From positions 141,615 through 205,614 of the forward strand of contig JACJYH010000006.1 of the NCBI GenBank assembly GCA_020636195.1: a stretch of DNA of 64,000 bases, read 5' to 3'. The first letter of the stretch is position 1. Each line of letters opens with the position of its first letter. Of this stretch, positions 1 to 8,334 are shown one piece after another. The notes under the pieces are model-generated. The model saw only the letters and a list, made by a program, of their open reading frames with translations, ran no database searches and was not told where the DNA came from. The DNA is from Lewinellaceae bacterium (GTDB lineage Bacteria; Bacteroidota; Bacteroidia; Chitinophagales; Saprospiraceae). The translations under genes and the position numbers were made by a program.

Positions 1-1
1 C

Positions 2-139
2 AAATCAGAAGACAAAAAAGCCATTATCCAAAAAGTGTATTACGAGTTGCAAGAAAAAGACAACCCCATCCGCAATCGTATTTTAGTAGCCAGCAGCAGA
101 AGTGAAACCATTGCAAGAATTAATGCAGCAACTAGTTAG
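2..139 (+). CDS. C-terminal fragment of an unidentified protein (cut by window edge)
   Basis: An open frame enters from the left edge and stops with TAG at 137-139, giving about 45 residues rich in Lys, Glu, Arg and Ile and ending in ARINAATS. I do not recognise the family. The stop lies only 2 bp before the ATG of the ATPase gene, so the two are probably one operon and translationally coupled. Its partner suggests a defence or restriction-associated locus, but that is inference from position only. Confidence 0.55.
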   Translation, partial: KSEDKKAIIQKVYYELQEKDNPIRNRILVASSRSETIARINAATS

Positions 140-141
140 AG

Positions 142-2073
142 ATGAGATTACACGAATTACATATCAACAACTTTAAGTTTTTCCCCAAGCAAGACCCAAA
201 CAGTCCTTTGCTCAAAATAGATGGGAAAAACTTATTGGTATATGGCGAAAACGGAAGTGGTAAATCCACAATTTACTGGTCAATATATACTTTACTCGAA
301 AGTGCATTTAAAATCAATGAATTTGATGTACAAAAATATTTTGATCGAACAAGATCGGAATGTTTGATTAACATATTTTCTAAAAGCAATCAGTTATCTT
401 TTATAAAAATGATATTAAAAGATGATTATGGGAACTCTACAGAATACTATTTAGATGGTAATTTACACAGCATCGTTGCCAATATGCGTAACTCTGATAT
501 ACGTGAAAGTTGTATGGCATGTGATTTTATCAATTATAAAGTCCTAGCCAAGTTACACTTCACTAAATATGAAGCTGACATTGATCTATTTGAATGGTTT
601 CAGGATGAGATTTTTCCATATTTAAGAATTCCAGATATAGATCCAATAATTAGTATTGGTGATTACTACAAAAACCTTGCAAAAGGTCCACCGCAAGTCA
701 AAGCTTTTGATGAAATAGATAAATGGATTTATCCTAACCCTAGCATGGAAAATCATCCAAATGAAGGAGTAAGAAAAGATTTTAAGAAATATAATCAATT
801 TCAGAAAAAAGTCAAAAATTGGAATAATCAATTCTTAAAATATATTAAACATCTTGAAGTTAATGCAAATGAAATATTAAAATCAAATTTTGGTCATAAT
901 TTTGATTTAAAACTAAGTTTTAAAAAATTTGATCTTAAAGTCAAGGAGAAATGGGATGGGCTAATTATATCTAAGCCTCAAATATTCTTATCTATATCAC
1001 GATATAATAACCTAAAAGATAGAGTCTTAAAACCAGAGTATTTTTTGAATGAAGCAAAATGGACAGCCATTGGTTTGTCTATAAAGTTTGCTATTCTTAA
1101 TGACTTTCTAAGTCGTCCAGCCCAAGCGCAACTACAAGCGTTAATCATTGATGATCTGTTAGTAAGCCTAGATATGAACAATAGAGATATTGTTCTGAAT
1201 TACCTTTTAGACCATTTCGCGAATGATTATCAGATTATCATGCTCACTCATGATAGGGCACTTTATGAATTTGCAAAAAGGAAAATAGATATAAAAGGAA
1301 AGAGCAATGAATGGATTTATCTTGAGATGTTCGAAGATTTATTATCGAAAACCCCAAAACCTTATTTCAAGCCATTAAAATCAAGCCTTCAAACGGCAAC
1401 TGACTATTTCAATCAACACGATTATCCTGCCTGTGGTATTTACCTAAGAAAGCGTTTTGAAGAATTGTTGAAAAACTTATTACCTCCAAAATACCGCAAG
1501 GTGCCGTCAAAAGAAGACCCAAATGTACAGGTAGATAGGAATTTAAACGACTTAATTAATGCTTTGAAGCCATATTGCATAGAGGAAAATATTGATTACA
1601 CAGATTTAGCGGAACTCAAAACTTACAAGGATGCTATTTTAAATCCACTTGCACATAATGATCTAGATGCTCCATTCTATAGAAGAGAAATAAAAATCCT
1701 CATTGAAATTCTCGAAAAACTGGAAAAAATAAAAAGAGGTCAAGTTATTCATCATCCTAATCGAAATATGAATTTCACCTTAAATAAACCAGATGGAACC
1801 TTTTTTACAGTTAGAATGAAAATAAAAGAAAGTGTGGTACTGATTGACGAAGATGGAAAACCTTTACGTATATCCGTTTTTTCAAAATGTAAAGTATCTA
1901 GTAAATCAAACAACGGAGATACTGATAATAACGAAGAAAACTTTGATACACTGAAAGATGTATATGAGGAAATGTGCAACAGGTTTGGAATAGCTCCAGT
2001 TCAAGACATTTCAAGATGTTTTGATTATGACGGTGTGACGTTTGACCAAAAACTAATTGACTTACGAATATGA
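142..2073 (+). CDS. RecF/SMC-like AAA family ATPase, possible defence protein
   Basis: A 643-aa cytoplasmic ATPase of the RecF/SMC-like (ABC-type) class. Visible motifs are a Walker A (GENGSGKST, residues 35-43), a Walker B of the IIDDLLVSLD type near residues 334-344, and an H-loop LTHDR near 368-372. The helical part between the half-sites is too short for a long SMC hinge. After the ATPase half comes a helical domain (about residues 415-540) containing NPLAHND, reminiscent of the C-terminal helical domains of ATPases encoded beside type I restriction systems or of HEPN-like folds. That resemblance is not established. The last 100 residues are unassigned. The ATG lies 2 bp after the preceding stop. 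The protein probably couples ATP hydrolysis to DNA or RNA sensing; a defence role is inferred from family habits and from the palindromic repeats directly downstream. Confidence 0.75.
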   Translation: MRLHELHINNFKFFPKQDPNSPLLKIDGKNLLVYGENGSGKSTIYWSIYTLLESAFKINEFDVQKYFDRTRSECLINIFSKSNQLSFIKMILKDDYGNSTEYYLDGNLHSIVANMRNSDIRESCMACDFINYKVLAKLHFTKYEADIDLFEWFQDEIFPYLRIPDIDPIISIGDYYKNLAKGPPQVKAFDEIDKWIYPNPSMENHPNEGVRKDFKKYNQFQKKVKNWNNQFLKYIKHLEVNANEILKSNFGHNFDLKLSFKKFDLKVKEKWDGLIISKPQIFLSISRYNNLKDRVLKPEYFLNEAKWTAIGLSIKFAILNDFLSRPAQAQLQALIIDDLLVSLDMNNRDIVLNYLLDHFANDYQIIMLTHDRALYEFAKRKIDIKGKSNEWIYLEMFEDLLSKTPKPYFKPLKSSLQTATDYFNQHDYPACGIYLRKRFEELLKNLLPPKYRKVPSKEDPNVQVDRNLNDLINALKPYCIEENIDYTDLAELKTYKDAILNPLAHNDLDAPFYRREIKILIEILEKLEKIKRGQVIHHPNRNMNFTLNKPDGTFFTVRMKIKESVVLIDEDGKPLRISVFSKCKVSSKSNNGDTDNNEENFDTLKDVYEEMCNRFGIAPVQDISRCFDYDGVTFDQKLIDLRI

Positions 2074-2091
2074 TGCCAACGCTTCACAGCT

Positions 2092-2150
2092 ACACACATT
2101 GCCAAACTGCACAAGCCAACGCTAAAACCCAAGCTTGGCAAAGAGTGTGT
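2092..2150. repeat. imperfect inverted repeat downstream of the ATPase gene
   Basis: Arms at 2092-2105 (ACACACATTGCCAA) and 2135-2150 (TTGGCAAAGAGTGTGT) pair almost perfectly around a 29-nt loop. It begins 18 bp after the ATPase stop and is not followed by a T-run, so it does not look like a normal terminator. It is the first of two palindromes here. Confidence 0.6.
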
Positions 2151-2220
2151 CTGTCCAGCCTAACCGTTAAACCGACAGACAACCAAGCGGACAAAAAAAA
2201 TGCCGAACTTATAACAAATT

Positions 2221-2324
2221 GTATGTGGCAATAGCGGGTGAAGTGGTAAATCGAAGGTCTGTGCTTCTAAGAAACTTTGTGCTAAACGGACAGGAAAATG
2301 CATCTAATCCGCTATTGCACATAC
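2221..2324. repeat. long inverted repeat with one extrahelical base (attC-like shape)
   Basis: Left arm 2221-2237 (GTATGTGGCAATAGCGG) pairs with right arm 2309-2324 (CCGCTATTGCACATAC) with a single unpaired base, enclosing about 71 nt. The shape (long palindrome with an unpaired base and a variable loop) recalls integron attC sites and palindromic repeats scattered in Bacteroidota genomes. The flanks do not give a clean RYYYAAC/GTTRRRY pair, so attC identity is not claimed. Confidence 0.6.
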
Positions 2325-2451
2325 ACGCAAAACGGTGTATCCATAACCTAGAGACATGGAAATTTTTCAATTTATAATGAAATAATTTATCAAATCAGAT
2401 ACAAGAAATAAGATATAATTTCATTTTTGAAATTATTTTCACTAAATTATT

Positions 2452-2826
2452 TTGATTATACAAGATGTTATGAATGTATGGAGACGCTGGAACGATTTTT
2501 CAGGTCGATCAAGAAGAAGAGAATACTGGATGTTCTTTCTTTTTAATGTTGTAGTTGGAATGATATTGAGTTTGTTAACATCAGTATCTGAAATATTTGG
2601 TATTCTTTATGTTGTATTTGCTATTGTAACCCTAGTGCTTTCTCTTGCCGTTGGTATAAGGCGTATGCATGATACAGGCCATAGTGGTTGGTTCATATTG
2701 GTGCCGATTTATAATCTTATTTTGGCTTACACTTAGGGAGAACGCAAAACAAATAAATGGGGACCTGATCCTTAGGGTTCTGGACTAGAAGAAATAAATG
2801 AGATAGGTCAAAATGACATGGTCTAA
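2452..2826 (+). pseudogene. DUF805 membrane protein gene with two in-frame TAG codons
   Basis: The translation shows the DUF805 signature: an FSGRSRRREYW segment, two or three hydrophobic helices, then RRMHDTGHSGW and a further helix. The frame meets TAG at 2734-2736 just where the family continues with a conserved polar tail. Reading through gives GERKTNKWGPDP, the expected family motif, then a second TAG at 2773-2775 and a natural TAA at 2824-2826. Each TAG is one base from a codon fitting the family (GAG and AAG). The frame opens at TTG 2452; ATG 2470 is an equally good start. A truncated 94-aa product could still be made. The 3' end stops 3 bp short of the convergent fur-type gene. Confidence 0.75.
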
Positions 2827-2829
2827 GGC

Positions 2830-3264
2830 CTAATTTGTGGATGTTATCTTGGCGTTGCAGGATTTACAATTTCCATTGATGATCATCTGAGATTCTAAGG
2901 GCTCAAAACCATTTGGCATAGCAACCGAAGGTACAAAAACATGGTCTAAGCAAAAGGTATGTTGACACTTTTGACAGTGAAAGTGTACATGTGCATCATG
3001 GTGTTTCTGGTGGTTACACTCAGATTCACAGAGTGCAAATTTTGGTTGTGATGTACCATCTATTGCTTTGTGAATCAATCCTTTGTCTTCAAAGTTCTTA
3101 ATTGTTCTGTAGAGTGTAATTCTATCAGCATCCGGCAACATAGTTTCTAAATCTTGCTGTGAGAGTGCTCTTCCGGCTTCAACAAATAACTGTAGTACAT
3201 CCTTCCTGAAAGGTGTTACCTTCAGCTTATGTTCCTTTAACAGATGTTCAAATTTTTGATTCAT
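2830..3264 (-). CDS. Fur-family metal-responsive transcriptional regulator
   Basis: A 144-aa protein with the Fur/Zur/PerR layout. An N-terminal winged helix (about residues 8-80) includes LKVTPFRKDVLQLF and the ITLYRTIKNFEDKGLI recognition region. A C-terminal dimerisation and metal-binding half carries the His/Cys cluster HVHFHCQKC and a CKSC pair at residues 133-136, which with the earlier CxxC should form the structural zinc site. It would repress or activate metal uptake or stress genes; which metal is not readable from sequence. Its ATG overlaps the metG stop by 4 bp, so it is translated from the metG transcript. Confidence 0.9.
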   Translation of the reverse strand: MNQKFEHLLKEHKLKVTPFRKDVLQLFVEAGRALSQQDLETMLPDADRITLYRTIKNFEDKGLIHKAIDGTSQPKFALCESECNHQKHHDAHVHFHCQKCQHTFCLDHVFVPSVAMPNGFEPLESQMIINGNCKSCNAKITSTN

Positions 3265-5411
3265 TGTATGGTGCTTCCATTACTATTTGCATCCTCTGCA
3301 TACACAAACGAGAGTTTTTGATCCGTTCCTTCAGCCATCAGAATCATCCCTTCAGAAGTGACGCCTCGCATAGTGCGTGGAGCTAGGTTGGCCAATAAAA
3401 CCACTTTTTTGCCAATGATGTTCTGCGCATCAAATTGCTGAGCAATGCCTGAAACAACGGTACGTATTTCAACACCGATATCGACAGTTAGTTTCAGAAG
3501 CTTATCGGATTTTTCTATTTTTTCTGCCGACACAATCGTGCCTGTCCTCAAATCTAGCTTTGAAAAATCCTCATAACTTATGCTTGATTTTATTGGTGTC
3601 AATGATTGTCCTGCTGATGCGTCTTGAGTTTGTTGTGCTTGTAAAGACTTCGACAACTTATCTATTTGCGCTTGAATTGCTACATCTTCGATCCTAGAAA
3701 AAATGTGCTCAGGTTGACTGATGACATGTCCCGATTTCAAAGGCAATTTCCCCTCTGACATTTTATTCATGAGATTCAGCAGTAACTTATCTTCTTTTTC
3801 AAAGGATACATTCAGCAATCGTGCTATTTTATCCGAAGTAAATGGCATGAATGGCCGACATAGTACTCCAATAACGTACACATATTGCGCAGCCAAATTC
3901 ATCACCGTCTTTACTTTTTCAGGATCTTCTTTGAAGGTTTTCCAAGGCTCATTAAATTGCAAAATCTGATTTCCTTGGGATGAAATATCCATTAAGATTT
4001 TGAGTGCGCCCCTGAAGTCATAATTTTTAATATAACTACACCATTCATCCATTTGATCAAAAAGTCGAAGAATTTCAGCTTCATGAAATGATGATTCTAG
4101 GTCTCCTTCTACGCCGATGATGTCTTGATCTTCATCAAATTTTGGTATTTTACCTTGGTAATATTTGTGAGTCAATACAACTACTCTATTCACAAAGTTG
4201 GCTAAGTTATTGACCAGTTCATTATTGACAGCATCTTGGTAGCCTTTCCATGTAAACTCGCTGTCTTTTTGCTCAGGCATATTTTTGATCAGCACATACC
4301 TAAGTTCATCTTGTTTTCCAGGCATTTCGGATAGATATTCGTGCACCCAAACAGCCCAATTTCTAGAAGTAGAAATTTTATTTCCTTCAAGATTCATAAA
4401 TTGGTTTGCCGGCACATTAACAGGAAGGATATAACCTCCATGTGCTTTCAAAATTGCCGGGAAAATCAAACAATGAAAAACAATATTATCTTTTCCAATA
4501 AAATGAATTAAACTGGTGTCATCATCTTGCCAGTATTTTTTCCAATTTTTACCTTTATCTTTTGCCCATTGTTTAGTTGCAGAGATATACCCGATAGGTG
4601 CATCCATCCATACATAGAGTTTTTTACCTTCATGTCCGGGTATGTGATGCGGCACATCCACACCCCATTCTAAGTCTCTCGTCATCGCTCTGGGTTGAAG
4701 TCCACCTTCAAGCCAAGATTTACACTGACCCAATACGTGGTTTTTCCAGTCTTCAGGGTCATGCAGGTGTTTGCCATCAAGATCTCCGGTTTCTATCCAC
4801 TTCTTCAGCCAAGATTCATAATTGTCGAGAGGAAGGTACCAATGTTTCGTGGTTTTCAAAACAGGTTTCTCTCCTGACAAAGTAGATTTAGGATTTATCA
4901 AGTCGGTCGGACTCAGAGAAGAACCACATTTTTCACATTGGTCACCATAAGCAGCAGGATTGCTACATTTCGGACATGTTCCCGTGATATATCTGTCAGC
5001 TAAAAATTGTTGCGCTTTTGGGTCGTAGTATTGTTCGGATTCTTTTTCAATGAATTCACCCTTTTGATATAAATTATTAAAAAACTCCTGAGAAGTTTGG
5101 TGATGCAGTTCTGATGATGTTCTATGGTAGATGTCAAAAGATATGCCCATTTCCTGGAAAGTTTTTTCAAACAATGCATGGTATTGATCTACAACTTCCT
5201 GAGGACTTACATTTTCTTTCAGTGCTTTGATCGTGATAGCCGCACCATGTTCGTCTGATCCGCAAATGAATGCCACATCCTTACCCATCATCCTTAAATA
5301 CCTGACAAAAATATCTGCAGATAAGTAAGCACCCGCCAAATGTCCTATATGCAAGGGGCCATTGGCATACGGCAGTGCTGAAGTCACCATATATCGTTTG
5401 AAATAACGCAT
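3261..5411 (-). CDS. metG: methionyl-tRNA synthetase
   Basis: A 716-aa class I aminoacyl-tRNA synthetase that charges tRNA-Met with methionine. The HIGH signature is at residues 21-24 after ALPYANGPL. A zinc-knuckle insertion with CPKC and CEKC lies near 145-165. The KMSKS loop appears as KISTS near residue 347. The C-terminal 105 residues (from about 612) form an EMAP/Trbp111-like OB-fold tRNA-binding domain (LDLRTGTIVSAEKI), giving the long dimeric form usual in Bacteroidota. The frame starts MRYFKRYMVTSALPY; the internal Met8 is another possible start. A -7 box lies about 27 bp upstream of the start. The fur-type regulator follows with a 4-bp overlap. Confidence 0.97.
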   Translation of the reverse strand: MRYFKRYMVTSALPYANGPLHIGHLAGAYLSADIFVRYLRMMGKDVAFICGSDEHGAAITIKALKENVSPQEVVDQYHALFEKTFQEMGISFDIYHRTSSELHHQTSQEFFNNLYQKGEFIEKESEQYYDPKAQQFLADRYITGTCPKCSNPAAYGDQCEKCGSSLSPTDLINPKSTLSGEKPVLKTTKHWYLPLDNYESWLKKWIETGDLDGKHLHDPEDWKNHVLGQCKSWLEGGLQPRAMTRDLEWGVDVPHHIPGHEGKKLYVWMDAPIGYISATKQWAKDKGKNWKKYWQDDDTSLIHFIGKDNIVFHCLIFPAILKAHGGYILPVNVPANQFMNLEGNKISTSRNWAVWVHEYLSEMPGKQDELRYVLIKNMPEQKDSEFTWKGYQDAVNNELVNNLANFVNRVVVLTHKYYQGKIPKFDEDQDIIGVEGDLESSFHEAEILRLFDQMDEWCSYIKNYDFRGALKILMDISSQGNQILQFNEPWKTFKEDPEKVKTVMNLAAQYVYVIGVLCRPFMPFTSDKIARLLNVSFEKEDKLLLNLMNKMSEGKLPLKSGHVISQPEHIFSRIEDVAIQAQIDKLSKSLQAQQTQDASAGQSLTPIKSSISYEDFSKLDLRTGTIVSAEKIEKSDKLLKLTVDIGVEIRTVVSGIAQQFDAQNIIGKKVVLLANLAPRTMRGVTSEGMILMAEGTDQKLSFVYAEDANSNGSTIQ

Positions 5412-5437
5412 ACTTGAGGAGTTTTTAAAACAAACCG

Positions 5438-5445
5438 CAAAGATA
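5438..5445 (-). promoter_or_regulatory. -7 box (TATCTTTG) of the metG-fur promoter
   Basis: On the minus strand TATCTTTG matches the Bacteroidota consensus TAnnTTTG and lies 27 bp upstream of the metG ATG. No convincing TTG -33 element at ideal spacing was seen. Confidence 0.55.
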
Positions 5446-5644
5446 GGATAATATTTTTGTTTCTAAAATACAAAATTCATTGACTTTAAGCACATTGTTT
5501 AATGTAATTCAAATGATTCTAGGGTATAAATGATCTCAGTTTGAAATTCTTGAACTTTATATATTTTGATAAAAATGTTACTTTAGCGTTTAAAAGTGAA
5601 TAGATTTTTGTCATCGAAAGGGTGGATATACTAAAAGCTTGAAA

Positions 5645-6124
5645 ATGGAGATAAGTAAAGCGCTCGCTGTAAGGCTTAGAGAAGTATTTTTAGATGGGCA
5701 ATGGATTGCTAATACCAATTATAAGCATCAAATTCAGGATTTGGATTGGCATAAAGCCACACAAAAAATTGGGACATTAAATTCCATAGCTTCTCTCATA
5801 TTTCATGTCAATTATTATTTGGCTGGAATATTGGAAGTTTTTAATGGTGGCGAATTATTGATTAGAGATCAATTCGCTTTTGATATACCACCGATTACAG
5901 GTGAAGAGGATTGGGCAAAGATGAGAAGCACATTTTTAGACAATGCTGCAATGTTCGCACAAGCAGTAATGGAAATGTCAGATGTCCAATTGGCCTCAAA
6001 TTTTGTAGATGAGAAGTATGGTAGCTATGCCAGAAATATAGAAGGAGTGATTGAACATGCGTACTATCATCTCGGACAAATCGCCATAATCAAAAAGATG
6101 CTTGAAAGTAAAAATCATCTATAG
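5645..6124 (+). CDS. DinB-like metalloprotein (DUF1572-type)
   Basis: A roughly 160-aa predicted four-helix protein of the DinB/YfiT-like superfamily. Conserved metal-site histidines are plausible: one in the helix SIASLIFHVNYYLAG and two in EHAYYHLGQIAIIKK near the C-terminus. The family includes thiol-dependent transferases and many proteins of unknown reaction, so no substrate is assigned. The ATG at 5645 (MEISKALAVRL) is preferred; the frame opens 6 bp earlier with a TTG. It stands alone, divergent from metG and followed by a repeat-rich intergenic region. Confidence 0.8.
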   Translation: MEISKALAVRLREVFLDGQWIANTNYKHQIQDLDWHKATQKIGTLNSIASLIFHVNYYLAGILEVFNGGELLIRDQFAFDIPPITGEEDWAKMRSTFLDNAAMFAQAVMEMSDVQLASNFVDEKYGSYARNIEGVIEHAYYHLGQIAIIKKMLESKNHL

Positions 6125-6142
6125 TATGTGAAGAAACAAATA

Positions 6143-6304
6143 AGAGTATGTTTAAATTTTGTTTTTGGATAATTAAATGGAATTATTTTGAGTGAAAAAA
6201 GGCAAATTTAGCAGTCGAATTTGGGCAATTCAATGAAAAATTTAACGAATTTGAAGCTGAAATAAAACATTTTTTAGCTAAAGGATAAATTTTAAATATA
6301 CTCT
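6143..6304 (+). mobile_element. miniature inverted-repeat element, copy A (162 bp)
   Basis: It starts AGAGTATGTTTAAA and ends TTTAAATATACTCT, forming imperfect terminal inverted repeats. The inside carries the strings GGATAATTAAATGGAATT and AAATTTAACGAATTTG found in the copies at 11 kb and 45 kb. There is no ORF, so it is non-autonomous. No clear target duplication is visible. No transposase with matching ends is present in the window. Confidence 0.75.
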
Positions 6305-6376
6305 AAAAGTCCAAAATCGAAATGGAAAAATATCAATATTTTCTATGGTCATTTCAATGGATTTAGTGCTGAAAAT

Positions 6377-6454
6377 TAACATGTCAGGGCCACGCCCTTA
6401 AGACTGTTTTTCGGAGCTTTCGCTCCTAGTAACATGTGAGGGCTATGCCCTTGA
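6377..6454. repeat. pair of 25-bp direct repeats flanking a GGAGC-TTTC-GCTCC hairpin
   Basis: The segments at 6377-6401 and 6430-6454 both begin TAACATGT and continue with AGGGC-NNN-GCCCTT, each a small hairpin. Between them lies a GC-rich stem, 6413-6417 with 6422-6426. The rest of 6305-6685 shows nothing convincing; a 69-codon open frame across it has no coding look. Confidence 0.55.
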
Positions 6455-6685
6455 GGTTTTTGTTGGGACAAAGTGTTGATGCGTGGTTGATTTTCATTAG
6501 ATTTCACTTTATCTATGGTTGGAAATATAAATTTTTGTTATTGTTACGGGTATTTGTTGGATGCGATTATCAAAAATTCCACTGGAGATTTCATTTGATA
6601 GGGAGATTCAAAAGCCTTGATTTTTATCATCTTAAAAACAACTAATTGGCATTTTACAGATGAATTTTCATAAACACATCTGGGA

Positions 6686-7906
6686 TTATTGTACAACTTC
6701 CAGTTTTGTCAACACGCCAAAATGATCAGACACTACGCCGATTACCTGATTTGTAAATAGAATTTGTGACGCTTTGACATTTACTTTATCATTATTTTTG
6801 ATGAAAATATAATCAATTCTTCCAGGCAAACTCCCACCGACTGTGTAATATCTTGGATCTGCCGGAATGACATTTGCATTAGGATTTTTTGCTAAAAATG
6901 CATCGATATAATCACCATTGCCTACCATAGTTGTATATCCTTCACTATATGGATAGGAACTGGTTGGGTTGCCATTGAAATCACCCGCAACTATGGTGAT
7001 TGCATCTGCTGAACTTGCTTCTTTTTCTATGGCCATGGCCTTGAGTGCTTTGATTTGATTATTCTGCTCTTCATCATTGAGTGATTGCCTCCAATGCAAA
7101 TGGGCTGAAAAAATATTGAATTGCCTGCCAAACTTTTGATAAGCGCCATAGATGACTTTGCGAGTTGTGATATCTTCTTTAGACGTTGATTTGGATACTA
7201 TTCGTGATTCTTGTTCTAATGGTAATTCTTTGGATAATATGCAGATTCCTTCCTCATATATTTGCCACCCATAATGCGCCCAATCCCATGTTATTTCGTA
7301 ATGTTTATTGTACTTTTTTTCTAATATTTCATTGATCTTCAGTGCCATATTGTCGGTTCTGATATTTCCGGAATACATAGATGCGTTTCTGTTTTGGGCA
7401 CATTCTTGAAATGCAACAAAATCTATATTCAGTTTTCCTATCACATCCGCTATGATGTTGAATTTTTCATTTTGGTTGTCTTCTTGGTAGGTATGTAAAT
7501 TGAGTGTCAATACTAAAAATTCATTCGTGGTTTTTGTAAAGAATTCACTTTGCACATTTGATAATGAAGTCTCAAGGAAATCAATTTTTACTTCTGCTGA
7601 ATCTTTGACGACGATCCCGGAAGAATTCAATAATTGTATTTTAATGCGATACGTTCCGGGTAATGCATAGTGATGAGTTTTCTGTAATTCTTGAAACTCA
7701 TCCATGCCAAAATAGCCAATAGATTGATCTCCCCAATGTACTTCACCATTTAATATTTCATTGTTAGGATCAGAAACATTTCCGGATAATTGGACGATCA
7801 ATCCTTGTTTTTCGAGAATAAAATGCACACTGGGTTTTTCAACTTTTTGACAAGATGATACAAATGCCAAAATGCAAATACAAAAAAATATTTTGTAACG
7901 TTTCAT
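6686..7906 (-). CDS. secreted lipoprotein with PKD-like and endonuclease/exonuclease/phosphatase domains
   Basis: A 406-aa lipoprotein: signal peptide with lipobox VSSC (Cys19), a beta-sandwich PKD-like region (about 28-110, with HHYALPGTYRIKI), then an EEP-fold domain from about residue 130. EEP motifs seen are LTLNLHTYQ, DFVAFQEC with the metal-binding Glu, HLHWR, GDFNGNP, RIDYIF and the C-terminal SDHFGV His/Asp pair. All catalytic positions look intact, so it is probably a Mg-dependent phosphodiesterase or phosphatase on the cell surface or in the periplasm (DNase, sphingomyelinase or phosphoinositide type). The substrate cannot be told. It stands as a single gene. A second, shorter EEP protein lies at 22.1-22.9 kb. 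Confidence 0.85.
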   Translation of the reverse strand: MKRYKIFFCICILAFVSSCQKVEKPSVHFILEKQGLIVQLSGNVSDPNNEILNGEVHWGDQSIGYFGMDEFQELQKTHHYALPGTYRIKIQLLNSSGIVVKDSAEVKIDFLETSLSNVQSEFFTKTTNEFLVLTLNLHTYQEDNQNEKFNIIADVIGKLNIDFVAFQECAQNRNASMYSGNIRTDNMALKINEILEKKYNKHYEITWDWAHYGWQIYEEGICILSKELPLEQESRIVSKSTSKEDITTRKVIYGAYQKFGRQFNIFSAHLHWRQSLNDEEQNNQIKALKAMAIEKEASSADAITIVAGDFNGNPTSSYPYSEGYTTMVGNGDYIDAFLAKNPNANVIPADPRYYTVGGSLPGRIDYIFIKNNDKVNVKASQILFTNQVIGVVSDHFGVLTKLEVVQ

Positions 7907-8127
7907 GTAATTACTCGATCTATTAAAATATTATAAACAAAGGTAGAAATTCTATTTACCAAGCCCAAACTAATAGGCATCAATTATACAATGTTGCTAT
8001 GAGAAGGTATTAAAAATGATAATCGAGATGGAATCAGATTTCGATGAAGCCTTTGTAAAATCTCAGAGATTTTCGGAACTTTTCTACCTTCAAATATTGT
8101 TATTATAGATGAGCAAAAAATATCATC

Positions 8128-8334
8128 ATGGAAGATCATTTTGTTACAGTGCGTACATATCACGATTATATCACCGCACAATTGATACTCAACGCATTGC
8201 ATGATGCAGGAATCACCACCTTCCCACTCAGCGAAAGCAGTGCCTTACCGCCGACAGATGAATATCATATTATGGTGCCGGAGCACGAAGTCGATAATGC
8301 CATTGATGTAATTGAGAAAAATGAAGAGTTTTAA
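8128..8334 (+). CDS. DUF2007-like small protein
   Basis: A 68-aa protein: an N-terminal beta strand and helix (VRTYHDYITAQLILNALHDAGI) followed by a short hydrophobic-acidic segment ending VIEKNEEF. The pattern matches the DUF2007 family of putative signal-transducing domains (RTY...A....L...GI), whose role is unknown. Its 3' end overlaps the convergent SAM hydrolase gene by 4 bp. Confidence 0.65.
   Translation: MEDHFVTVRTYHDYITAQLILNALHDAGITTFPLSESSALPPTDEYHIMVPEHEVDNAIDVIEKNEEF

Noticed and set aside
2221..2324. True integron attC site
   Set aside because: The palindrome has the right shape, but the RYYYAAC/GTTRRRY ends are not satisfied and no integron integrase or cassette row is present.
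2734..2775. TAG recoding (for example suppression) in the DUF805 gene
   Set aside because: Other genes in the window end normally with TAG (for example pyk), so TAG is a stop here; simple loss of function is the better reading.
4598..4885. Plus-strand frame of 95 codons inside metG
   Set aside because: It is fully antisense to the metG coding region with its zinc-knuckle and catalytic motifs.
6436..6645. 69-codon plus-strand open frame between copy A of the miniature element and the EEP gene
   Set aside because: It begins inside the hairpin repeats and its translation is rich in Phe, Leu, Trp and His, with no domain or neighbouring context; it looks like chance.
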